NCBI GenBank assembly: GCA_028564925.1
Contig: CM053030.1
Span: forward strand, 378,383,833 to 378,447,832
Source of the DNA: Lithobates sylvaticus
Taxonomy: Eukaryota > Chordata > Amphibia > Anura > Ranidae
Length of the DNA stretch: 64,000 bases
Reading direction: 5' to 3'
Numbering within the stretch: the stretch's first letter is position 1; each line of letters begins with the position of its first letter. The position numbers were made by a program, and so were the translations under genes. This document shows, one piece after another, positions 55,088-64,000 of this stretch. The notes beneath the pieces are model-generated. The model was not told the origin of the DNA, searched no databases, and saw only the letters and a program-made list of their open reading frames with translations.

Positions 55088-56460
55088 GGTCTACATCCAA
55101 GGTCTTCTCTCAGCTGGCCCACAGGTGGGGCCTACCACAGACAAACCTCCTCAGGCCTCCTCCAAGGAGCAAGGGACAGATGCTCTGGTCTCTCCCTGGG
55201 TCTGCAATCTAACCTATATATTTTCCCCAACATTTCCTGTAAATGAGATTTCCCTTAAGGCTGTCAAGGGAGAACATATTTGTCATAGCCAGTTCTCCAT
55301 ATTGACCAGGAGGCCCTCGGTTTTCCCTGGCCATTCATTTCAGGATACAGAAGACATTTCCCCTCTATAACATGCACAGACTGGGGCTGCAAGCAGGGGC
55401 ACTAAAGGGGGAGGATGGGCAACTCTGGTTGCTCCAGTTTCACTCCAGAGTGATCTCTAATTTTGTTGTGTGTGAGAAGACATTCTACTTACAACATCTA
55501 GATCTAATTCTGGAACAAGTTTGCTTTTTTTCTTGGTAGGGCGAGACATTGATCCTACTGCCCTTCCAGTGTCAGCTGTTGTATTCTTCCTCCAGGCCTT
55601 AGCCTATCCTCACATAGCTCACGAGTGTGGGCTATATTGGCAATAACACATTTGAAAGGACCAAGAGTCCTTCAGTTTGCACAACTTTTGAGGGCAGTAG
55701 TGAGGAGTCACCAAGGAAGAAAAGATCTATTGCAGTTGCTGGATCTCGTATCCGTTTATCCATTTAGCCATCACTTACAAAGCAGTATCAATCACAAAAA
55801 CTTCAAGCAGAAGGTTATCAGAGATTCAAGCTCTTGGAGCTTCAAAGTAAAAAATAAAAATAAATAAAGAAAATAAAGAAAAAATTATATATAATATATA
55901 CCTTTCTTTCCAGAAAGAATAGAGTTGGATCTTGTAGATCATTCTGCATCAAACGTAGTAACAGACTGCTATTTAACAGATAGCTGGACATTGCCTAACT
56001 TTCCAAAACATCACACAGGAAAGTCACACGTACTGTTCATTTTCAGAACTTTAAAGGAGTATCTCCACAATTGTCCCTTTCAGGTCATCTAAATAAACCT
56101 TTTGTCATTCCAGTTGGGAATCATCAAGAGAAAGAGGTTACTACCTGGATCCTAGCAGGCTTGGTTGTGTATAGGATAGAGGTCATGAGCTTCCGTCAGC
56201 GGCGCCAGAGCGGTTAAAGCCTCATAGGCAACACATTTAAGAGAATCTATGGTGTCCATCTGTACAAGGGTACACGGTCGCTCCAACATTCCTACTCAAA
56301 CTTGACGGAATAGACCCGGGGCCTTGTCATCAGGGGACTTTGTAGGAAGGACTATTCAGTCCTCTGTCTCATCCTAATTAGAAGATTGGTTTGACAAGTA
56401 GATCCCACCCTGTCAGCTAGTTATTTATCACTAGTATGCTGCCATGCTGGCATCAGGAAA

Positions 56461-56716
56461 ATGGAAAATTGTATCAAATACTTACCGTAATTTTCCTTTC
56501 CTGACGCCAAACCATGGCAGCATATGGTCCCACCCTTATACGTTTCGGTATGTAGCTAATTACAGAGAATGGGGTGGGGCCTAACTAGGCCTTATATTTA
56601 TGCTATTCACTGGTCCTGAGGGAGTGGTCAAGAGGCGGAGCTCTATCACTAGTATGCTGCCATGGTTTGGCGTCAGGAAAGGAAAATTACGGTAAGTATT
56701 TGATACAATTTTCCAT
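56461..56716. repeat. DIRS-like internal complementary pair, 64-bp arms
   Basis: 56461-56524 and 56653-56716 are perfect reverse complements with a 128-bp spacer that contains the start of the right terminal repeat. DIRS elements use such a region to circularise. Confidence 0.85.
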
Positions 56717-56989
56717 TTTTTTGTACTCTCTACAAAGTGAAACGCACACAAAACACATTGTGCATTCACTGGAATAGGGGGCCCTAATAAAAATGATAAT
56801 GTAAGCAATCATCGGGTAAAGCAGGATAACGATAAAGTGTTAATTCAAAAATGTCTTGGTTAATTCACATCTTTACAGCTAAGCAAATTTTACCACAGGG
56901 AAGTATTGAACATTGCAACAATTAAAAGAAAAACAGTAAATTAGATGCAAAGTACAAATAAGGCATTTTTTTGTAATAATTGGTAATAA
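56717..56989. other. No gene seen
   Basis: AT-rich non-coding DNA. Confidence 0.35.
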
Positions 56990-57275
56990 ATTGGGCAGCA
57001 CAGTAGTTTAGTAGTTAGCACTTCTGCCTTGTAGCACTCTGGTCCTTGTTTCAAAGTCCCGGCCAGGACATTATCTGTATGAAGTTTAGATATTCCCCTG
57101 TGCTTGCGTGGCTTTCCTTTGGTTTCTTTTTACACCCCAAAAAATATTCTGGTAGGTTAATTGACCCCTGTCTAAAATTGGCCCGAGTATGAATGTTAGG
57201 GCTAGGATGGATGTGAAAGTATTGTACGTAAAGCACTTTGTAAATTGTTGGCACTATTTAAATGCCTATAACAAA
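56990..57275 (+). repeat. tRNA-derived SINE (V-SINE-like)
   Basis: GGGCAGCACAGTAG start, box A-like TTTAGTAGTTAGCACTTC, box B-like GTTTCAAAGTCCC, a conserved middle (GTGCTTGCGTGGCTTTCCTT, CTGGTAGGTTAATTG), and a tail TAAAGCACTTTGTAAATTG...GGCACTATTTAAAT ending in AT repeats, similar to L2/CR1 LINE ends. It would have been RNA polymerase III driven; it is diverged and probably silent. Confidence 0.75.
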
Positions 57276-57565
57276 TAATACAATTAACAAAAAGAATCAC
57301 CCTCACAGACAATGTACAGGTCAGTCACAAAGAACTGTTATCACCAGGTTTATAATCCTACGCAGTCTGGACTCCCTCACCGGTTGTTGGCTTCTGGATG
57401 TAAATAGTCCAGGCTGTGACCCAGAAGCAGTACAATCCATGAAAAACGTAATAAAGAATAAAAAAGCTAGCAATGCTGACTGAGACTCCTGTGCAGATCT
57501 CATGATCAGGACACCACCACTGACACATTTCAAGGCCCTACCTCTTCTTCTTTTTTGTTTTAAAC
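57276..57565. other. No gene seen
   Basis: Non-coding. Confidence 0.3.
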
Positions 57566-57973
57566 TAATGCCGCGTACATACGATCAGAAACGCCGCTGG
57601 CAAAACTCAGGTGAGAGCTTTTTGTCAGAAAATGCGACCTTGTATGCTCCATCGGTCTTTTGCTACTGGAATTCCAGCCAGCAAAAGATTGAGAGCATGT
57701 TCTCTATTTTTCGTTTGCGAAAAGTTCCTATCCAAAAATGCGATCGTCTGTATGCAATTCGGACGTGCAGAAAATCATGCATGCTTGGAAACAATTTGAC
57801 GCATGCTCGGTAGCATTGAACTTAATTTTCTCGGCTCGTCGTAGTGTTGTATGTCACCACGTTATTGACGGTCAAAAGCTCAGAGAACTTTTGTGTGACC
57901 GTGTGTATGCAAGACAAGCTTGAGACCATCCAAGATTTTTCGGACGGAAATTCCACTCTTGTGTACATGGCGT
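57566..57973. mobile_element. MITE, TAATGCC family (copy 3)
   Basis: It starts TAATGCCGCGTACATACGAT and ends CTTGTGTACATGGCGTA. Inner blocks TATGCTCCATCGG, CAGCAAAAGATTGAGAGC and CCACGTTATTGACGGTC match, inverted, the copy at 24789-25164. Confidence 0.75.
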
Positions 57974-58279
57974 AAAAGTCAATATAAGAAATGAAAAAAA
58001 AAGTGTTACAGTAAGAAAATTGTATAATTAGAATTGGTAACTAAAACTTTGTTACAGCTGGAGCTACTCTGTCCTGGTGAACAAGCCCATTAGGGTGACA
58101 ACATATAGGGAGTGCAGTTTTTTTTTTGGGTGGTGACTACATGTATGCAGCTGCTTTATTGTTAATAGAATACAATATTAAGGCGAGCTAATCAAAGAGT
58201 GTGACTCTCATTTTCTTATATACATGTGTTGGAGTGGAGACAGATTGCAGGACCCAGCACCCACATGGTTCATGGATGG
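57974..58279. other. No gene seen
   Basis: Non-coding. Confidence 0.3.
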
Positions 58280-58332
58280 TAAGAGGTAGAGGTTTATATA
58301 AATAAAGATTCAAAAAAAATAAGAGGTAGAGG
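58280..58332 (+). mobile_element. Tiny A-tailed insertion with 13-bp duplication
   Basis: TAAGAGGTAGAGG occurs at 58280-58292 and 58320-58332. The 27 nt between them include AATAAA and end in A8, like an extremely 5'-truncated LINE-driven insertion that kept only its polyadenylation signal and tail. Confidence 0.6.
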
Positions 58333-58966
58333 ATTGGAGCAGGGTATGTGTTAAGTACCTGGTCGTAGAGCCTGACTTGTAGGAGAAGACCTCTCATACA
58401 ACGCTGGTTCACGGGCCACTGGAGTGGGGACAGTGGTCACGTGAGCACAGTGGGGTAGGAGTGCCTGGATTGCTTGTAGAGGAAGGCGTTGGAATCAACA
58501 AGGAGGTCCTCTAGAGGTATCCGTATACAGGTGACAGAGTGTGAGACTGCAGCTGTGGATGAGAAAGCTGGACACAACAGAACCAGGCAGCAGGTAGATC
58601 AGGCAGACGGGCAATAGGCAAGGCAAGGTCAAACAATCCGGGTTGGCAACAGCAGATCAAACAGATGAGGGTGGCAGGCACTGGCAGAGTCGGTAGGCAG
58701 GCAGGAGTCGGCAACGAAAAGCAGATGTAGGCAGAGTCAGGCAGGCCGGGTCGGGTAGGAGAAGGCAGAGTCGTCAAACGGAGCCGGGTCGGTAACAGGT
58801 GATGGTGGTTCAGAGCAGGCAGGTTTCAGGTACTGGCAACAGATAGCTGAGACAACACAGCACTGGCTGAGTGTCACTGCTGTGCTTTTAAAGGCCGTTT
58901 TGGCGCCAATTTGCGCCCTCGCACCCGCCCATGCACCCGCCGTGCACCTGCGCACGCACCGAAAGC

Positions 58967-58983
58967 CCGGAAACGTGTGTAAA
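58967..58983. repeat. 17-bp target duplication of the palindromic insertion (left)
   Basis: CCGGAAACGTGTGTAAA, identical at 59979-59995, within the solo LTR. Confidence 0.9.
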
Positions 58984-59005
58984 AATAAATAAAAATAAAA
59001 CAAAA

Positions 59006-59762
59006 TAAATAAAAAGAGAGAGAGACGGCGCCCTCTAAGTGCAGCAAAATAAGATCAATTTAATATAAAAGAAGATTAGGAACACTCACACATTAGATGT
59101 GTCATACAGGCATATCAGAAATTGGAGGATCTTCCGTATTTGGGTCCCGGATGAAGTGATGTCATCAAAGCTGCTGTCAGATGTGATATCTCAAACATCC
59201 TGTGTGATCCAGTGGAGATCCGGTGGCGCTGTGGGTTCTCAGTGCCTCCGGACGGCTGGAGAGCAGGCTGTGCAGACAGTGGGTAGCTGTGTAGCTGTGT
59301 ACTAGGCAGTGGTGTTGTTGCGCAATCACTTCCGGGTACGGGTCACGTGGGCGGCGCTTCGGGGCATGCGTGATCAGATCACAGCCTGATGAAGGGGCAC
59401 GCATGCCCCGAAGCGCCGCCCACGTGACCCGTACCCGGAAGTGATTGCGCAACAACACCACTGCCTAGTACACAGCTACACAGCTACCCACTGTCTGCAC
59501 AGCCTGCTCTCCAGCCGTCCGGAGGCACTGAGAACCCACAGCGCCACCGGATCTCCACTGGATCACACAGGACGTTTGAGATATCACATCTGACAGCAGC
59601 TTTGATGACACCACTTCATCCGGGACCCAAATACGGAAGATCCTCCAATTTCTGATATGCCTGTATGACACATCTAATGTGTGAGTGTTCCTAATCTTCT
59701 TTTATATTAAATTGATCTTATTTTGCTGCACTTAGAGGGCGCCGTCTCTCTCTTTTTATTTC
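59006..59762. repeat. Long palindrome, about 366-bp arms, 25-nt spacer
   Basis: The arms are nearly identical; I noted a 2-nt GA difference at the outer end and a few substitutions (for example CATCC/GACG near 59198). Such a structure extrudes or deletes easily, so near-identity implies recent origin. Confidence 0.93.
59384..59418 (+). ncRNA. Hammerhead-like motif at the palindrome centre
   Basis: CTGATGA (59386-59392), one extra A, a 6-bp stem II GGGGCA/TGCCCC with loop CGCA, then GAAG with self-complementary GCGC and C. The third position of GAAA is replaced by a G15.1-C16.1 pair. Stem I is only about two pairs. This is plausible as a reduced hammerhead. Confidence 0.45.
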
Positions 59763-59831
59763 ATTTCAGAGCTCCTTCTTGCTTTTATGGACTGGCAGCC
59801 TTTTTATGCTCAGCAAATATGTTTTAAATTT

Positions 59832-59872
59832 CAGTATGTGTACATGGACTAATATCTAATTCTTGAACTAAC
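59832..59872 (+). repeat. 41-bp direct repeat, copy inside the insertion
   Basis: Identical to 60093-60133, which lies just outside the solo LTR. See findings. Confidence 0.9.
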
Positions 59873-60133
59873 ACATACGTTATTCGTTTCCCCCTCACTA
59901 CCCCCACCGTCTCCCACCATATGCATTGTAAAAGCTATTTCCTATGTGCGCCATACAAAATCCCCCTTGTATGTTTGTCCGGAAACGTGTGTAAACACTG
60001 CTGCACAGGCTGAGAAGACACTTGCGTGCGCATGTGCGCACGCGCATCCCTCTGATCGGGACTGGCATGTCCCTGACAGTATGGTCTAACTGCAGTATGT
60101 GTACATGGACTAATATCTAATTCTTGAACTAAC

Positions 60134-60739
60134 TGCAGCTTTTAGTTATAATGTATATTATTTGAAATCTATACTTTGTGATGCATGCAAGAAATAGAAT
60201 CTGTCACTGAGTGATTCAGTCATTTATCCAGTACTGCCAAACTCCACCCGCTCTCTTTCTTCTGTACTCTGGTTATCCTGGAAAACACCTGCTGGTAATG
60301 CCAGAACACCCTCTTTGCTGCCTCACACACACAGAAACTTTGTAGTACTGACATTTAGTTTTACATTAGATTTCTAACAGTCACATGTTAAATAGTACAT
60401 TCTTCAGGAAATACACCCCTTCTGCCTTTTCCTTCTATGGATCTGTGTGCTCTTCTCTCTCTTCAGATTGGGTAAATTGAGTCAACTTTCTGATATCAGG
60501 ACAGTTGTTGTATTTATTAGATATCATTAGTTGCTCACTGGTTGCCTTCACTTGTTAGCTAGAAAAAAACTGGCCATATACACACTTAACAGCACAGATC
60601 GAAAAATCTTCCCTGCCTGCAATTGTATTCTGATAGCCAATTGATTTTCACCTATTAGACCGAATAAAGCTGGACATACACACTTCATGCATTTGGGTGA
60701 ATTTAACAAAATTTCGACCTCTCGCAATCCCCTGTTCAA
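60134..60739. other. Unassigned DNA
   Basis: No gene. Two similar blocks, ACTGGCCATATACACACTTA (60571) and AGCTGGACATACACACTT (60668), look like ends of a small repeat. Confidence 0.3.
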
Positions 60740-61100
60740 CAAAGCTCAGACTTGGAGAGGGCGTGTCAGCACTGGGAGCCAATCAAGTAAACTGCATCCA
60801 AATATGCTGATAGGAGAAGAGACTAGCGTGAGCAGAGAGATCACCTTATCAGTGTATTGCTGGCCCTTCACTATCCATTCAGCAAACTGGGGGCAAGGAG
60901 GTGACATCACTGCATTTCTTAACTGTAACAGAGCAAGTAATTTCTTCTTTCTGGCTATGCTGGCTGGCAGGGCTTTGAAAATCGCATGATTTAATGCACA
61001 GAAATGCAAATGCTTAGACAGGTAAAAGAGCTCCCTTATATGTATTTCATCTGTGTATTTAGCGGTTTGCATGAAGTTCAGCTTTAAGTAAACCCAGTAC
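60740..61100 (+). repeat. Dispersed repeat, copy 3 of 3
   Basis: The fullest copy, with AAACTGCATCCAAATATGCTG, GGAGAAGAGACTAGCGTGAG, TTTCTTAACTGTAAC and CTTATATGTATTTCATCTG blocks shared with 5235-5830 and 36470-36785. Unclassified. Confidence 0.5.
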
Positions 61101-61639
61101 AAAACAAGTAGAAAAACAGATTGTAGACATCTGTTCAATAAGCAAATGACTGGCAGTTCTTGCTTTGTTACTAATTAATTCAACAGTTAAATACAGTTCA
61201 TCCTGTAAAGGGGAGAACGTGTTCGGTTATGCTCTACTTTAATGTACGTACAAGTGCCATCACACTGTTTTAAAACATTTACACCCTTTATACAGTTAAA
61301 TAGCATGTTTCTGTTTCATGTAACTTTCATTTCCCAAAGGTTCTTGTGAATGTTTAAGTAATATTGTGAAGCTAAAAATGCTGACTGGGGAGTTGGAAAA
61401 TGAACAAAAAGCAAAACTAAACCGAAATGTATCAAATAACATTGCTGACAGTTTTCTGAAAGATGTTTAACAAAAATTTTATATTTGAAGCTTCTGGAGT
61501 CTGGACAAAGAAATGTCTTGTGTGTTATAGAAGCAGCTTTCATTCCATATAAAATACTGTACAGGGAGGAGATAGGAGCTGTGTAAAAGGACAATAATGG
61601 GAGAAACGGTCAGTTGAGATTTTTGGACGAGTAGAATCA
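61101..61639. other. No gene seen
   Basis: AT-rich non-coding DNA. Confidence 0.35.
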
Positions 61640-62733
61640 AATGGACAGGGAATCAACTTGTATGACCAATTACTGCAAATGTTTTGGATATTTTTAATAA
61701 TAAAAATAATTGGTAGAAATGTATGGAAGAACTCCTCCAGTGAGAGTTGGGGGGAAGCCAAGGGAAAGAAAAGGAAGATTTTGGTGGTAGGGGACTCAAT
61801 TCTCAGAAGGACGGAGGACAATCAAAAAGGACCTGAAGCGCCGAACTGTATGTTGTCTACCGGGTGCTCGGGTTTGGCACATCTCGGATCTGGTGGACAG
61901 ATTACTGGGGGGGGGGGCTGGGGAAGACCCAGCTGTCATGGTGCACGTTGGCACCAATGACAAAGTCAGAGGAAGATGGAGTGTCCTAAAAGACGATTTT
62001 AGGGATTTAGGAGTTAAATTGAGGAATAGGACCTTCAAGGTAGTATTTTCAAAAATACTACTAGTACCTCGAGCCACACCAGAAAGGCAGTGGGAGATTA
62101 GGGCAGTAAACCAGCGGCTGAGGAGCTGGTGTAGAAATGAGGGTTTAGGTTCCTGGAGAACTGGGCCGACTTTTCAGTCAGTTACCAGCTCTATAGAAGG
62201 GAAGAACTGCACATAAATGAAGAGGGTGCAGATCTGCTGGGAATGAAGATGGCCAAAAAGTTAAAGGGGCTTTCAAATTAGGCGTGGAGATAGCCAGTGT
62301 GGAATGTATTTCAGTGGGTAGTATTGGAGGCATTCGTGATTAGTAGGTTGACTAAAACACCTAAACCCATGGTAAGTATAGAAACAAGTCATATTTGCAA
62401 TCTCAGAACACCCAATAAGGAGATAGTATGCGTCCAGACAAAACTACGAGGCATGTTCACTAATGCCAGGAGTCTGGCGGACAAGATGGGAGAACTAGAA
62501 CTGCTACTGTATGAGGAGGAATTCGATTTTGGGGGAATTTCAGAGACCTGGTTCAATAGCTCTCATGGTTGGCTGGCAACCATTTAAAAGTAATCCCTAT
62601 ATCGTAGGGACAGGGAAGGTTAAAAAAGAGGGGGAGGGGTATGCCTGTATATGAAAAATGATATACAGGTGAATGTTAGGAATGACATCACTTATGGAGC
62701 AAGGGAAGAGGTGGAATCATTATGGGTAGAGTT
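61640..62733 (+). mobile_element. CR1 LINE fragment (ORF1 esterase end and start of ORF2)
   Basis: An ORF1 part codes an SGNH-type esterase as found in CR1 elements: KILVVGDSILRRTE (catalytic Ser block, about 61770) and, in another frame, VMVHVGTNDK (about 61940) with an RNFKV-like strand. Then comes ORF2 with RGMFTNARSLADKMGELELLL and ISETWFNSS (start of the endonuclease, 62450-62560) and GGGVCLYMKNDIQVN in another frame (near 62640). At least two frameshifts; it stops where a MITE begins at 62734. No RT remains. Confidence 0.8.
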
Positions 62734-63024
62734 ATGCCGCGTACACACGTGCGGACTTTTGCCGGCGGACCTAGTCCAGCGGACAATCCCGCGGGACTTT
62801 CCAGCTGGGTCCGCTGGACTTTCCGAGCGTGTGGACTTGCCCACACACGCACGGACTTCTCCAGCGGATAATCCGCCGGCCAAAAGTCCGCGGGACTTTT
62901 GAAAATGAACGGACTTGCCCACACACGGAGCAGTCCGTTCATTTCGAACGTAACTTCAGGTTACGTAGCTAGCGTAGGCAGTAAATGCCGCCGCGCTAGC
63001 TCCGCAAGCTGGCATGGATTTAAA

Positions 63025-63062
63025 GGGAATCCCCACGCCGAAAAAACGGCGTGGGGGTTCCC
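63025..63062. repeat. Strong GC hairpin
   Basis: CCCCACGCCG and its complement CGGCGTGGGG are separated by A6, and the pairing extends outward to GGGAA/TTCCC with one mismatch. Confidence 0.85.
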
Positions 63063-63478
63063 CCAAATCCATGTCAGACCCTCATCCGAGCACGCAGCCT
63101 GGCAGGCCAGGAAAGGGGTGGGGACGAACGAGCCCCCCCCCCCTCCTGAGCCGTACCAGGCCGCGTGCCCTCAACATGGGGGGTGCCCTGGGGAAAGGGG
63201 GGCCGTGCGGCCCCCCCCCACCCCCAAAGCACCTTGTCCCCATGTTGATGAGGACAAGGGCCTCTTCCCGACAACCCTGGCCGTTGGTTGTCGGGGTCTG
63301 CGGGCGGGGGCTTATCGGAATCTGGGAGCCCCCTTTAATAAGGGGGCCCCCAGATCCCGGCCCCCCACCCTATGTGAATGAGTATGGGGTACGATGTACC
63401 CCTACCCATTCACCTAAGGTGTAAAATGTAAAGTACAAAACACACACACTTTTGAAAAAATATTTTATTGCACTGCTC

Positions 63479-63790
63479 CGGGGGTCTTCTTCCGTCTTGG
63501 GGGTCTTCTCGCCGGACTCCCCCGCTCTCTTCTGCTCTTTTACCTAGCTCTTTCACGAGGGGGGGAGTCCGGCTACCTTCTTCGTCGTCGCCGCCGCCGT
63601 CTGGGGGTCTCGATCCGCCTTCGGGGGTCTTCTTCCGTCTTGGGGGTCTTCTCGCCGGACTCCCCCGCCATTTACCAAGCTCTTTTACCGAGCGGGGGAA
63701 GTCCGGCTACCTTCTTCGTCGTCGCCGCCGTCGTCTGGGGGTCTCGATCCGCCTTCGGGGGTCTTCCGGGGGTCTCTTCTGTTCTTGCGG
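63479..63790. repeat. Tandem duplication, about 140-bp unit
   Basis: Units start at 63479 and 63622, with a partial at 63756. Each has CGGGGGTCTTCTTCCGTCTT, GTCCGGCTACCTTCTTCGTC and GGGGGTCTCGATCCGCCTT. Confidence 0.8.
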
Positions 63791-64000
63791 CGGTCGTCGT
63801 CTTCCGCGCCGCCGGCGCCTTGTCCTTCTTCTTGTTCTTGTTCTTGTTCTTCTTCTTCTTCCGATGTTGACCCGACGCTCTCTCTGCCCGGAATGCCTGT
63901 GCCGCTCTGCGCTCGGACTTATATAGGGGAATGGGGACAGGGTCACATGCACATGTCACATGGTGACCCCGCCCCCTTGTGTTGTCACAGTCCCAGCATC

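Larger units (their letters stand above)
58984..59978. mobile_element. 995-bp PLE-type palindromic insertion
   Basis: Bounded by the 17-bp duplication. Most of it is an inverted repeat with arms 59006-59372 and 59398-59762 and a 25-nt centre holding a CTGATGA hammerhead core. Arms end in GGCGCC and GAGAGA blocks next to A/T-rich tails. No protein is coded; the near-identical 68-aa frames in both arms are mirror images. Design and size match 32385-33366. Confidence 0.75.
58349..60078 (-). mobile_element. Solo LTR related to the chromovirus, split by a later insertion
   Basis: The start TGTTAAGTACCTGGTCG..GAGCCTGACTTG parallels the chromovirus LTR start, and the end is ...CCCTGACA. A 5-bp GTATG duplication flanks it (58344-58348 and 60079-60083). 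Like the chromovirus LTR it has AGCAGGCAG-type repeats and a GC-rich GGCGCCAATTTGCG block. Without the inserted 1 kb it is about 720 bp. A fossil: only the LTR remains, left by recombination of a former provirus. Confidence 0.8.
62734..64000. mobile_element. GC-rich MITE-type element, right end outside the window
   Basis: It starts ATGCCGCGTACACACG, as in the TAATGCC family, with repeated GCGGACTTTTGCCGG/CCGGCCAAAAGTCCGC inverted blocks to 62910. A GC-rich stretch follows, with G/C runs, a perfect-stem hairpin at 63031-63056, and tandem blocks from 63479. Long frames here reflect low stop density in GC-rich DNA. Confidence 0.45.

Noticed and set aside
56990-57275. Possible tRNA gene from box A and box B
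   Set aside because: No cloverleaf is complete, and the SINE core and LINE-like tail follow directly.
59099-59671. Two near-identical 68-aa frames on opposite strands
   Set aside because: They are the two arms of the palindrome read in mirror image, with no domain.
63468-63959. Frames of 76-152 aa at the window end
   Set aside because: GC-rich tandem DNA with low stop density; compositionally biased and changed by the repeat units.

Overview
The window is dense vertebrate genomic DNA made almost wholly of transposable elements. I see no host exon, tRNA or rRNA. The mix of Tc1, hAT and TTAA-site DNA elements, L1 and CR1 LINEs, Penelope-like elements (PLEs), a DIRS-like element, a Ty3/gypsy chromovirus and many short foldback MITEs points to an amphibian. 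Several short repeats look to me like families common in ranid frogs; that is from memory and is an inference.

Layout. 1-2430: broken PLE in two opposite orientations, the second part with a near-complete hammerhead ribozyme (HHR) motif. 3100-7700: SINE/MITE debris, including a long perfect hairpin. 8040-8500: second PLE terminal piece with an HHR. 8575-15266: a whole-looking young chromovirus with minisatellite-bearing LTRs and a CACAC target duplication. 16032-22150: full-length L1 with 15-bp target duplications and long open ORF1 and ORF2. 22400-31500: minisatellite, MITEs, decayed Tc1 and a foldback composite. 32040-33610: a foldback MITE split by a 1-kb PLE-type insertion with large inverted arms. 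33838-35954: three MITEs, one holding a TTAA element. 37122-41935: decayed autonomous hAT with minisatellites at both ends. 42132-47750: near full-length PLE with terminal direct repeats, HHR relic, ORF1 and an RT/GIY-YIG ORF. 49326-56716: decayed DIRS-like element pierced by an intact Tc1 transposon with identical 0.2-kb inverted repeats and by a hAT MITE. 58349-60078: solo LTR related to the chromovirus, itself split by a 995-bp palindromic PLE-type insertion with a 17-bp target duplication. 61640-62733: CR1 fragment. 62734-end: GC-rich MITE-like DNA.

The linking theme is a set of PLE terminal pieces, each with a hammerhead-like core followed at about 130-220 bases by AATAAA. Two of these pieces sit in about 1-kb insertions built as large inverted repeats with long target duplications. 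That repeated design is the most interesting structure here. The other notable items are three young, apparently whole elements: L1, Tc1 and the chromovirus.
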